DNA of 12,165 bases from Oscillospiraceae bacterium (GTDB lineage Bacteria; Bacillota_A; Clostridia; Saccharofermentanales; Saccharofermentanaceae), in NCBI GenBank assembly GCA_902791885.1, contig CADAXO010000041.1, forward strand, positions 1-12,165. The letters are read 5' to 3'. The position numbers and the translations under genes were made by a program. The stretch's first letter is position 1. Each line of letters begins with the position of its first letter. The notes beneath the pieces are model-generated. The model was not told the DNA's origin. It ran no database searches and was given only the letters and a program-made list of their open reading frames with translations. Of the stretch, positions 1-5,871 are shown piece after piece.

Positions 1-235
1 CGACGGTTCTATCAAGAACGCTCCTACAAAGAAGATCCCTTACTTCGATTTCGAAGTACCTACAGAGCTTCCCGGCGTAAGCACAGAGATCCTCGATCCT
101 CGTGACACATACGCTAATGCTTCTGAGTGGGAAGAGAAGGCTAAGGATCTTGCTGCAAGATTCCAGAAGAACTTCAAGAAGTATGAGACAAACGATGCTG
201 GTAAGGCTCTCGTAGCTGCTGGTCCTCAGCTCTGA
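1..235 (+). CDS. pckA: Phosphoenolpyruvate carboxykinase (ATP), C-terminal part
   Basis: Only the last 77 codons are present (reading frame begins at base 2); the gene runs off the left edge. The translation carries the conserved C-terminal signature of ATP-type PEP carboxykinase: EVPTELPGV, then ILDPRDTY, a [12 protein letters not shown] helix, and the ending [11 protein letters not shown], nearly the same as the family C-terminus known from E. coli PckA (LVAAGPKL). The enzyme interconverts oxaloacetate plus ATP with phosphoenolpyruvate, CO2 and ADP in the cytosol. In anaerobic fermenters it often runs toward oxaloacetate, fixing CO2 and making ATP; that direction is inference here. The catalytic and nucleotide-binding parts lie outside the window. 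The gene ends in three consecutive stops (TGA TAG TAA, 233-241) and is followed by a strong terminator, so it is the end of its transcription unit. Confidence 0.93.
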   Translation, partial: DGSIKNAPTKKIPYFDFEVPTELPGVSTEILDPRDTYANASEWEEKAKDLAARFQKNFKKYETNDAGKALVAAGPQL

Positions 236-238
236 TAG

Positions 239-254
239 TAATTCTTAAGAATTA
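239..254. repeat. 16-bp perfect palindrome downstream of pckA
   Basis: TAATTCTTAAGAATTA reads the same on both strands over all 16 bases. It begins at the third tandem stop codon of pckA and lies between that gene and its terminator, about 50 bases upstream of the -10 box of the next gene. A perfect dyad of this length could be an operator for a dimeric repressor or activator, or simply an AT-rich chance palindrome. As RNA it would be a poor hairpin because there is no loop. No regulator gene adjoins it. Confidence 0.45.
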
Positions 255-266
255 GCTTAAATGACC

Positions 267-299
267 AAGGCTGTCCTTCAATAAGAAGGGCAGCCTTTT
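267..299 (+). terminator. Intrinsic terminator of pckA
   Basis: A 13-bp stem (267-279 with 285-297) closes on a 5-base AATAA loop. All pairs are Watson-Crick except one G-U, and the stem ends in a short T run (296-299) followed by ACTTT. This is a strong rho-independent terminator. It insulates pckA from the downstream exporter gene, whose promoter begins only a few bases later. Confidence 0.9.
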
Positions 300-303
300 A
301 CTT

Positions 304-312
304 TGATATAAT
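304..312 (+). promoter_or_regulatory. Extended -10 promoter of the exporter gene
   Basis: A consensus TATAAT sits at 307-312, preceded by TG one base upstream (304-305), giving TGATATAAT, the extended -10 form. No good -35 box lies 16-18 bases upstream, where the sequence is the pckA terminator stem; extended -10 promoters often lack one. Transcription would begin near 318-321, at or within three bases of the ATG at 321. The same TTTGATATAATT 12-mer recurs at 7641-7652 ahead of the acyl-CoA synthetase gene. Confidence 0.65.
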
Positions 313-320
313 TGATACAT

Positions 321-1274
321 ATGGACAGAAAGATTGAGATAATCATCGGTTTAAAGATTACGGCAGCTGCTGTAATTGCATTATTGATTGCTGAACTTGC
401 AGGTCTTGAATTCAGCGTATCTGCGGGTATCGTAGCCATTCTTTCTGTGCTGCCGACCAAGAAAGAGACAGTCCGTACGGCAATTGACAGATTCGTTGCC
501 TTTGCGGTGGCATTGATAATTGCTGCATTATGCTTTGGCCTTATAGGATTTAATCTGACAGCGTTCTGTGTATACCTTCTGATATTTATCGTCTACTGCA
601 GAATATTCGGATTCTATTCGGCAATGGCAATGGATTCGGTGCTCATTTCTCATTTTCTTTCGATCGGGATTATGGACCTTAATTCGATATTAAATGAGGT
701 TCTTCTGTTCTTTATCGGAACAATGATGGGCATTATCGTTAACTTAACCCTGCGAAAAGACAAAAAGAAAACAGACGAGCTGACTCTAAAGACAGATGAG
801 CAGATAAAACACATACTTATCAGAGCATCAGAACGCGTCATGGATACGGATCTTACAAACTATGACGGCAGCTGCCTTATTAAGCTCGATAAGCTTCTCG
901 AAAAGGCAAGAAAGCAGGCTCTTACGGATTATAAGAATGACCTTATAGATCCCGATGACAGCGATATCAGATATATCGAGATGAGGAAGAAGCAGGCCGA
1001 GATACTCTCAGAGATCTACAGGAATGTCAGTGAGCTCAAAACAACTCCTGATACAGCAAAGATCATATCGGATTTCCTTGTTCAGATCGCAGACGAATAT
1101 GACAGAGAGAATGATGTATCCGGTCTTCTTGAAGAGTGTGAATCCATCAATAACGGATTCAAAGAATTACCGCTTCCTAAGACGCGTGAAGAGTTCGAAG
1201 ACAGAGCCAGATTGTTCGTGCTCATGAGGAGCATCGGAGACTTCCTAGAGATCAAGAAGGAAATGTATAAATAA
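321..1274 (+). CDS. Aromatic acid exporter family (ArAE_1-type) membrane protein
   Basis: This 317-residue protein has a hydrophobic N-terminal half with about six membrane segments (roughly residues 11-27, 30-45, 57-77, 79-93, 98-117 and 123-143), followed by a charged, helical cytoplasmic half (about 145-317). The start of the first segment, the GLEFSVSAGIVAILSV stretch and the two-part layout match the DUF939/ArAE_1 family with its C-terminal ArAE_1_C domain. These are relatives of the aromatic acid and fusaric acid efflux proteins; the substrate is unknown and cannot be read from the sequence. I chose ATG 321 because it aligns with the family N-terminus. A TTG three codons earlier (312) overlaps the -10 box and is unlikely. 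No Shine-Dalgarno lies in front of the ATG. The gene stands alone between two terminators and is not part of the pyr operon. Confidence 0.78.
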   Translation: MDRKIEIIIGLKITAAAVIALLIAELAGLEFSVSAGIVAILSVLPTKKETVRTAIDRFVAFAVALIIAALCFGLIGFNLTAFCVYLLIFIVYCRIFGFYSAMAMDSVLISHFLSIGIMDLNSILNEVLLFFIGTMMGIIVNLTLRKDKKKTDELTLKTDEQIKHILIRASERVMDTDLTNYDGSCLIKLDKLLEKARKQALTDYKNDLIDPDDSDIRYIEMRKKQAEILSEIYRNVSELKTTPDTAKIISDFLVQIADEYDRENDVSGLLEECESINNGFKELPLPKTREEFEDRARLFVLMRSIGDFLEIKKEMYK

Positions 1275-1284
1275 TACATTTTTT
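1261..1284 (+). terminator. Weak A/T-rich terminator overlapping the exporter stop
   Basis: AAATGTAT (1261-1268) pairs perfectly with ATACATTT (1274-1281) around a 5-base AAATA loop, and the run of T continues to 1284. The stem is 8 bp but has only one G-C pair, so it is weak. It overlaps the last codons and TAA stop of the exporter gene. It may act as the terminator, since nothing better precedes the pyr promoter. Confidence 0.45.
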
Positions 1285-1315
1285 ACTTGAATCTGCCTCC
1301 TTAAAAGAATAGACT
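1282..1315 (+). promoter_or_regulatory. Probable pyr operon promoter
   Basis: Two overlapping candidates, both with 17-base spacers, are visible. The first is TTGAAT (1287-1292) with TAGACT (1310-1315), giving a start near 1322. The second is TTTACT (1282-1287) with AAGAAT (1305-1310). The first is preferred because its transcript would begin right at the base of the PyrR-binding hairpin (1324). Neither matches consensus perfectly. Confidence 0.5.
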
Positions 1316-1323
1316 TGAAAAGT

Positions 1324-1356
1324 AATCTTTAAACAGCCCGGCGAGGTTGTAAGATT
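1324..1356 (+). promoter_or_regulatory. PyrR-binding hairpin (anti-antiterminator) in the pyr leader
   Basis: The RNA folds as a lower stem AATCTT/AAGATT (1324-1329 with 1351-1356), a 5' bulge UAA (1330-1332), an upper stem ACAGCC/GGUUGU (1333-1338 with 1345-1350, one G-U) and a hexaloop CGGCGA (1339-1344). The known PyrR binding-loop consensus has a CNGNGA hexaloop within roughly ARUCCNGNGAGGYU and a purine-containing bulge. The sequence at 1335-1348 fits that consensus at all but one defined position. When PyrR carries UMP it should bind here, hold this hairpin and so let the downstream terminator form. Confidence 0.88.
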
Positions 1357-1387
1357 CTTTGTTGATAAGAATTTTTGTCGTGCCGGG
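1337..1387 (+). promoter_or_regulatory. pyr leader antiterminator
   Basis: CCCGGC (1337-1342), which lies in the upper stem and loop of the PyrR-binding hairpin, is exactly complementary to GCCGGG (1382-1387), the 5' arm of the terminator; G1343 and U1381 can add a wobble pair. Between them a second helix can form, 1351-1359 with 1367-1375 (9 bp, one G-U, 7-base loop). This fold excludes both the PyrR-binding hairpin and the terminator, so it should be the default read-through structure when PyrR is not bound. Confidence 0.8.
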
Positions 1388-1410
1388 AAATTCAATTTTC
1401 CGGCATTTTT
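1381..1410 (+). terminator. Attenuator terminator of the pyr operon
   Basis: UGCCGGGAAA (1381-1390) pairs with UUUUCCGGCA (1396-1405) across the loop UUCAA, giving 10 bp with one G-U, followed by five U (1406-1410). It sits 25 bases before the pyrR start codon and competes with the antiterminator for 1381-1387. It is the regulated terminator of the operon rather than the end of a gene. Confidence 0.88.
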
Positions 1411-1420
1411 GCTGCCGGGG

Positions 1421-1427
1421 TAAGGAG
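1421..1427 (+). promoter_or_regulatory. Shine-Dalgarno that fixes the pyrR start
   Basis: TAAGGAG ends 7 bases before ATG 1435. It decides the start: an in-frame TTG at 1375 would put the first 20 codons across the attenuator terminator and has no such site. Confidence 0.85.
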
Positions 1428-1434
1428 TTTCCAA

Positions 1435-1992
1435 ATGAGTGAAGTTTCAAAACCGAACGCGAATGTCCTTATGGACGAAGCCGCGGTGGAGCGCGCGATC
1501 ATCAGAATCTCCCATGAGATCATCGAGCATAACAAAGGCCTCGATAACATTGCTCTCATAGGTATTCAGAGAAGAGGTGTTTCTATCGCCAAGAAGATCC
1601 GGGATTATCTCGAATCGATCGAGAATGTCAAGGTTCCTATGGGTATCCTCGATATCACATTCTACAGAGATGATCTTTCAATGCTTGCAGCACATCCTGT
1701 TGTAAATGGTACGCATATTCCTTTCGATGTTAACGGGACTAAGATAATCCTTGTTGACGATGTGCTTTATACAGGAAGAACGATCAGATCTGCCATAGAC
1801 AATATCTTTGATATGGGAAGACCTTCCTGCATCCAGCTTGTGGAGCTTATCGACAGAGGTCACAGACAGCTTCCTTTCAAGGCTGATTACGTAGGAAAGA
1901 ATGTTCCTACTTCCGAGAGAGAACAGGTAAATGTTCTTTTCGATGATGTTGACGGTGAAACTCAGGTTCTGCTTATAAAGGAGGATATGTAA
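1435..1992 (+). CDS. pyrR: Bifunctional pyr operon regulator PyrR / uracil phosphoribosyltransferase
   Basis: PyrR binds pyr leader RNA in response to UMP and triggers attenuation; many members also make UMP from uracil and PRPP. At 185 residues the protein has the usual family length. It shows the type I phosphoribosyltransferase fold: LIGIQRRGVSIAKKI near 41-55 and the PRPP-binding loop IILVDDVLYTGRTI at 104-117. The segment ELIDRGHRQLP (137-147), followed by ADYVGKNVPTS, is the PyrR hallmark that separates it from Upp-type enzymes, and its basic residues take part in RNA binding in characterised PyrR proteins. It is the first gene of the pyr operon and lies directly behind a leader with a good PyrR-binding hairpin, so autoregulation is the natural reading. 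Its last codons contain the Shine-Dalgarno of pyrB. Confidence 0.96.
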   Translation: MSEVSKPNANVLMDEAAVERAIIRISHEIIEHNKGLDNIALIGIQRRGVSIAKKIRDYLESIENVKVPMGILDITFYRDDLSMLAAHPVVNGTHIPFDVNGTKIILVDDVLYTGRTIRSAIDNIFDMGRPSCIQLVELIDRGHRQLPFKADYVGKNVPTSEREQVNVLFDDVDGETQVLLIKEDM

Positions 1993-1993
1993 T

Positions 1994-2923
1994 ATGGGAC
2001 TTAAGAGTAAAGACCTCCTCGGCATGAAGCAGCTTACTCCCGAGGAGATAATGGAGATTCTGGACACGGCAAAGACCATGAAGATGGTAGTAGAGACAGG
2101 TCCCAAGAAGACATCCCATCTGCAGGGAAAATCCGTAGTTACAATGTTCTACGAGAATTCCACGAGAACAAGACTTTCATTCGAACTTGCTTCCAAGTAT
2201 ATGGGATCTACAAGTGCCAATATATCGGCTTCGGGAAGCTCTGTAGCAAAGGGCGAGTCCCTGCTCGATACAGCACGAACCATCGATATGATGGGAACTG
2301 ACATTATTGTTATGAGACACCCTCAGTCAGGTGCTCCTCACTCGATCGCGAACAAGATCAACGCAAGCATCGTAAACGCCGGTGACGGTATGAACGAGCA
2401 TCCCACGCAGGCGCTTCTCGATATGCTCACAATGTATGAAAGATTCGATAAATTCGAAGGTAAGAAGATCGCCATCTGCGGTGATATCTATCATTCAAGA
2501 GTTGTAAGATCCAACGCCATCGGACTTTCTAAGCTTGGCGCCAAGGTAAGTGTATACGGCCCCAGAACCATGATGCCTATAGGTATCGAGAAGATGGGTG
2601 TTACTGTAGCCGACAGCGTTGAAGACTGCGTTCGTGATGCTGACGCCGTTATGGGACTTCGTGTACAGCTCGAAAGAATGAAGAGCAGCCTTTTCCCGTC
2701 TGTAGCCGAATACGCAAGATTCTATGCGATCACACCTGAAGTATTGAAGCTTGCCAAGCCCGATGCATTCCTTATGCACCCGGGTCCGTGCAACCACGGT
2801 GTTGAGCTTCCGACAGCCGTATATGACTGCGATCAGTCGGTAATCAATAAGCAGGTAACAAACGGTGTAGCCGTAAGAATGGCTGTACTTTATCTTCTCA
2901 TGGCAAGGAGAAACAATTTATGA
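1994..2923 (+). CDS. pyrB: Aspartate carbamoyltransferase catalytic subunit
   Basis: It catalyses carbamoyl phosphate plus L-aspartate to N-carbamoyl-L-aspartate, the committed step of pyrimidine synthesis. The 309-residue protein has the carbamoyl-phosphate loop STRTR (56-60), MRHPQSGAP (107-115), HPTQ (136-139), HSRVVRS (167-173), the aspartate-binding RVQ (223-225, equivalent to R229 and Q231 of the E. coli enzyme) and HPGP (262-265). The usual HPGPxNRG motif reads HPGPCNHG here, with His268 in place of Arg. ATG 1994 lies one base after the pyrR stop, with an AAAGGAGG site at 1977-1984. No regulatory subunit gene (pyrI) follows, which fits the Bacillus-type enzyme that is not allosterically controlled. 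Confidence 0.97.
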   Translation: MGLKSKDLLGMKQLTPEEIMEILDTAKTMKMVVETGPKKTSHLQGKSVVTMFYENSTRTRLSFELASKYMGSTSANISASGSSVAKGESLLDTARTIDMMGTDIIVMRHPQSGAPHSIANKINASIVNAGDGMNEHPTQALLDMLTMYERFDKFEGKKIAICGDIYHSRVVRSNAIGLSKLGAKVSVYGPRTMMPIGIEKMGVTVADSVEDCVRDADAVMGLRVQLERMKSSLFPSVAEYARFYAITPEVLKLAKPDAFLMHPGPCNHGVELPTAVYDCDQSVINKQVTNGVAVRMAVLYLLMARRNNL

Positions 2924-4176
2924 AGACAATAATCAAGAACTGTAAATTAATTAACTCCGATAAGACAGATGTCTATATCGATAACGGCAAGTTTGCCGAG
3001 GCTTTTGACGAGTCAGCTGCTGATGAGGTCATTGACGTTAAGGGCGGAACGCTCCTTCCGGGTCTTGTCGATATGCACGTTCATTTCAGAGAGCCCGGAT
3101 ATGAATATAAGGAAACTATAGCTACAGGAAGTGCTGCAGCTGCAAGAGGCGGATTTACAAGTGTCTGCACAATGCCTAATACTTTCCCTGTATGCGACAA
3201 TGCGGCTGTTGTTGAAGGTATCCTTAAGAGAGCTGCTGATGCAGGTCTTGTAAGAGTTTATCCTATCGGTGCTGCAGGCAAGAATCTTGAGAGTGATGAA
3301 CTTGCAGAGATAGGCCTTATGAAAGAGGCCGGTATCGTAGCCATCAGCAACGACGGTAAGCCTATCGCTACTTCAGGTTTCATGCGTAAAGTTCTGGAGT
3401 ATTCATCTGACTTCGATATGCCCGTATTAAATCACGAAGAAGATCTTACGATTTCCGGCGGTGCGATGAATGAAGGTGAGGTATCGACCTCCATCGGTAT
3501 CAGAGGATGTCCTACTGTTGCCGAAGATATTATGATCGCAAGAGATATCATCCTTTCGGAGTACCTTGATATCCCTGTTCATATCTGCCATGTAAGCACA
3601 AAGGGCGGAATGAGAATGATCAGGGAAGCTAAGGCAAGAGGCGTTAAGGTTACATGCGAGACCTGCCCGCATTACTTCACACTTACTGATGCTACTTGTG
3701 AGAACTACGACACCAACTTCAAGATGCATCCGCCGCTCAGAACAGAAGAGGATAAGCTTGCGGTTATCGAAGCTATCAAGGACGGAACGGTTGACTGTAT
3801 CGTTACCGATCACGCTCCTCATCACCAGGATGATAAGGAAGTCGAATTCTCACACGCTCTTAACGGCATCGTAGGACTCGAAAGTTCTTTTGCTCTTTGC
3901 TACACATATCTTGTTAAGCCCGGGATCATCACAATGGAGAAGCTCGTCGAGCTCATGTGCCACAATCCGTCAAAGATCTTAAAGCTCGGAAGAGGCGGCA
4001 TGAATGTCGGAGATGACGCTGATCTTGCTGTATTCGATCTTGATAACGAGTTTACTTTCGATAAGAACAAGATGCTTACCAAGGGCAGAAACACACCTTT
4101 CGACGGATGGAAGCTCTACGGTAAGACACTTCTTACGATGATGGGAGGAAAGAAGACATATGAAGAACTTTGCTGA
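2920..4176 (+). CDS. pyrC: Dihydroorotase (class I)
   Basis: It cyclises N-carbamoyl-aspartate to dihydroorotate. The 418-residue amidohydrolase begins its catalytic barrel with DMHVHFREPG (51-60; metal ligands His53 and His55, substrate Arg57), followed by SNDGKP (Asp145), NHEED (His172), HICHVST (His224) and TDHAPHH (Asp297). These residues line up with the metal-binding set known from bacterial class I dihydroorotases, in which the Asp of NDGKP stands where other amidohydrolases use a carbamylated lysine. The ATG overlaps the pyrB stop by four bases (ATGA), with AAGGAG at 2905-2910, so translation is probably coupled. The end overlaps pyrF by 17 bases. Confidence 0.97.
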   Translation: MKTIIKNCKLINSDKTDVYIDNGKFAEAFDESAADEVIDVKGGTLLPGLVDMHVHFREPGYEYKETIATGSAAAARGGFTSVCTMPNTFPVCDNAAVVEGILKRAADAGLVRVYPIGAAGKNLESDELAEIGLMKEAGIVAISNDGKPIATSGFMRKVLEYSSDFDMPVLNHEEDLTISGGAMNEGEVSTSIGIRGCPTVAEDIMIARDIILSEYLDIPVHICHVSTKGGMRMIREAKARGVKVTCETCPHYFTLTDATCENYDTNFKMHPPLRTEEDKLAVIEAIKDGTVDCIVTDHAPHHQDDKEVEFSHALNGIVGLESSFALCYTYLVKPGIITMEKLVELMCHNPSKILKLGRGGMNVGDDADLAVFDLDNEFTFDKNKMLTKGRNTPFDGWKLYGKTLLTMMGGKKTYEELC

Positions 4177-5110
4177 TAGCCTTGTAAGAAAGATAAGAGA
4201 GCTTGAGAACCCCACTGTAATGGGACTTGATCCCAGGCTCGAGTACATCCCGGAGGAGATCCGTAACAGATGGATGGAGACTGTAGGTCCTGACGCAGAG
4301 CTTGCTGCTGCAATGGCTATCTACGAATTCAACCAGACTTTGATCGATGCGGTATGTGACATCGTTCCTGCCATCAAGCCTCAGTTCGCTTACTACGAGA
4401 TGTACGGCGTTACAGGTATCGATACTTTGAAGAAGACTATCGCGTATGCCAAGAGCAAGGGAATGCTCGTTATAGGCGATGCTAAGCGTAATGATATAGG
4501 TTCCACAGCTACTGCTTATGCGGAGGGCATCATCGGCAAGACAGCATTTGATGACGGCTCCGAGAAGGGTATGTTCAACTGCGATGCAGTTACAGTTAAC
4601 GGTTATCTCGGTATCGACGGAATCAAGCCTTTTATGGATGTATGTGCAAGAGACGGCAAGGGTATCTTCACTCTCGTACACACATCCAATCCGTCTGCAG
4701 TTGATTTCCAGGATATGGAACTTAAGGACGGACGTAAGGTTTACGAGCTTATGGCTGATAACGTAAACGAATGGGGTAAAGAGCTCATCGGTGAGGAAGG
4801 TTTCTCCTCAGTAGGTGCAGTACTCGGTGCAACTGTTCCTGAGCAGGCTGTAGCCGCACGTAAGAGAATGCCGAACACACTTATGCTCGTACCCGGTTAC
4901 GGTGCACAGGGCGCAGGTCCCGACGCTGCTGTTGCTTCATTTACAAAGGAAGGCGAGGGTGCCATCGTAAATGCATCCAGAAGCCTCATGTGCGCATGGA
5001 AGAAGAGGGAAGACCTCGCTCCTTCCGACTTCGCGGAAGCAACACGCGACGAGGCTCTCGATATGAAGGCTAAGCTTAATGCAGCACTTAAAGACAGGAA
5101 GTACGTATGA
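4160..5110 (+). CDS. pyrF: Orotidine-5'-phosphate decarboxylase, long (type 2) form
   Basis: It decarboxylates OMP to UMP, the last step of the pathway. The catalytic array DAKRNDIG (107-114; Asp107, Lys109, Asp112) is intact, preceded by AIKPQ with Lys73 and followed by CDAVTVNGYLG (141-151), LVPGYGAQG (243-251) and NASRS with Arg274 for phosphate binding. At 316 residues it is much longer than the roughly 235-residue Bacillus or E. coli enzyme and matches the type 2 subfamily. It begins inside pyrC (17-base overlap), with GGAGG at 4144-4148. It sits before pyrK, whereas in Bacillus pyrF follows pyrD. Confidence 0.95.
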   Translation: MKNFADSLVRKIRELENPTVMGLDPRLEYIPEEIRNRWMETVGPDAELAAAMAIYEFNQTLIDAVCDIVPAIKPQFAYYEMYGVTGIDTLKKTIAYAKSKGMLVIGDAKRNDIGSTATAYAEGIIGKTAFDDGSEKGMFNCDAVTVNGYLGIDGIKPFMDVCARDGKGIFTLVHTSNPSAVDFQDMELKDGRKVYELMADNVNEWGKELIGEEGFSSVGAVLGATVPEQAVAARKRMPNTLMLVPGYGAQGAGPDAAVASFTKEGEGAIVNASRSLMCAWKKREDLAPSDFAEATRDEALDMKAKLNAALKDRKYV

Positions 5111-5871
5111 GTAAAGATAATTTCTGCGAAGTAGTATCCAAGAGCATGCTTAATGAGGACACGGCTCTCATTGAGTTCTCATGCTCTGAAATCGCCGAAA
5201 AGGCGGTGCCCGGACAGTTCGTTAACGTAACATGCTCCAACTTTTTAAGAAGACCTTTCGGAATCGCTTCCGTTGATAAGGCTAATGGCACTTTCAAGGT
5301 AGGCATCAAGATCATAGGTGAAGGAACAGAGGAACTCGCTTATTTTGAGGAAGGCGAAGGAACCTGGATATTGGGACCTTTGGGCAACGGATTTAATACA
5401 GAAGGAAGAAGTAAGTTCATTCTCGTGGGCGGCGGAACAGGCGTTTTCCCAGTTAATTTCCTTTATGAAGATCTTAAGGCGAAAGGCATGGATGTTAAGG
5501 TTGTTCAGGGATTCAGGGATTCTTCGCAGATCATCATGAATAAACCTGAGTATATTCTCACTACTGATGCAGGAGATGCAGGTCTTAAGGGCAACTGCTG
5601 CGACGGCCTTAACACTCTTACTGATGATGAGATCAACGGTGCAACGGTTCTATGCGTAGGACCTATGCCCATGATGAGAGCAGTTTCCGCATGGGCTGAA
5701 AGCAAGGGTCTTGACTGCTATGTATCACTTGAGCAGAGAATGGCTTGCGGTATCGGTATCTGTCTCGTATGTGTATGCAAGATAAAGGCAGAAGAAGAGG
5801 GAGTTCCTTTCGAGCATAAAAGATGCTGCAAGGACGGCCCTGTATTCGATTCCAAGGAGGTGATCTGGTGA
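5107..5871 (+). CDS. pyrK: Dihydroorotate dehydrogenase B, electron-transfer subunit
   Basis: PyrK carries FAD and a [2Fe-2S] cluster and passes electrons from dihydroorotate, oxidised at PyrD, to NAD+. The 254-residue protein has a ferredoxin-reductase layout: FAD-binding barrel with RRPFGI (48-53), nucleotide-binding GGGTGVFPV (108-116), VLCVGPMPMM (181-190) and a C-terminal cluster domain with CGIGICLVC (Cys214, 219, 222) and a fourth ligand, probably Cys241, in KRCCKDGPVF. The family motif RPxS reads RPFG, so the Ser is replaced. The ATG overlaps the pyrF stop by four bases, with AGGAAG at 5096-5101. Its own stop overlaps the pyrD start, as expected for two subunits of one complex. Confidence 0.96.
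   Translation: MSKDNFCEVVSKSMLNEDTALIEFSCSEIAEKAVPGQFVNVTCSNFLRRPFGIASVDKANGTFKVGIKIIGEGTEELAYFEEGEGTWILGPLGNGFNTEGRSKFILVGGGTGVFPVNFLYEDLKAKGMDVKVVQGFRDSSQIIMNKPEYILTTDAGDAGLKGNCCDGLNTLTDDEINGATVLCVGPMPMMRAVSAWAESKGLDCYVSLEQRMACGIGICLVCVCKIKAEEEGVPFEHKRCCKDGPVFDSKEVIW
5854..5865 (+). promoter_or_regulatory. Unusually perfect Shine-Dalgarno of pyrD
   Basis: AAGGAGGTGATC is complementary over 12 bases to the usual bacterial 16S rRNA 3' end. The GGAGG core ends 7 bases before the GTG start at 5868 and decides that start over an in-frame upstream codon at 5823 inside pyrK. It is encoded in the last codons of pyrK. Confidence 0.9.

Noticed and set aside
312..320. TTG start three codons before the exporter ATG
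   Set aside because: The codon shares its first base with the -10 box, so it would lie upstream of the predicted transcription start, and it has no ribosome site.
1375..1434. Upstream TTG extension of pyrR
   Set aside because: It would translate the attenuator terminator. The ATG at 1435 has a good Shine-Dalgarno and matches the family N-terminus.
1678..2106. 142-codon minus-strand open frame across pyrR and pyrB
   Set aside because: It spans two well-supported genes on the other strand and shows no recognisable domain and no ribosome site worth noting.
4133..4681. 182-codon open frame on the minus strand
   Set aside because: It lies almost entirely opposite pyrF, which has full catalytic motifs and family-wide conservation. 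The minus-strand product resembles no family and is a codon-bias shadow.
5823..5867. Upstream extension of pyrD inside pyrK
   Set aside because: The extra 15 residues do not fit PyrD, and the strong Shine-Dalgarno at 5854-5865 points to GTG 5868.
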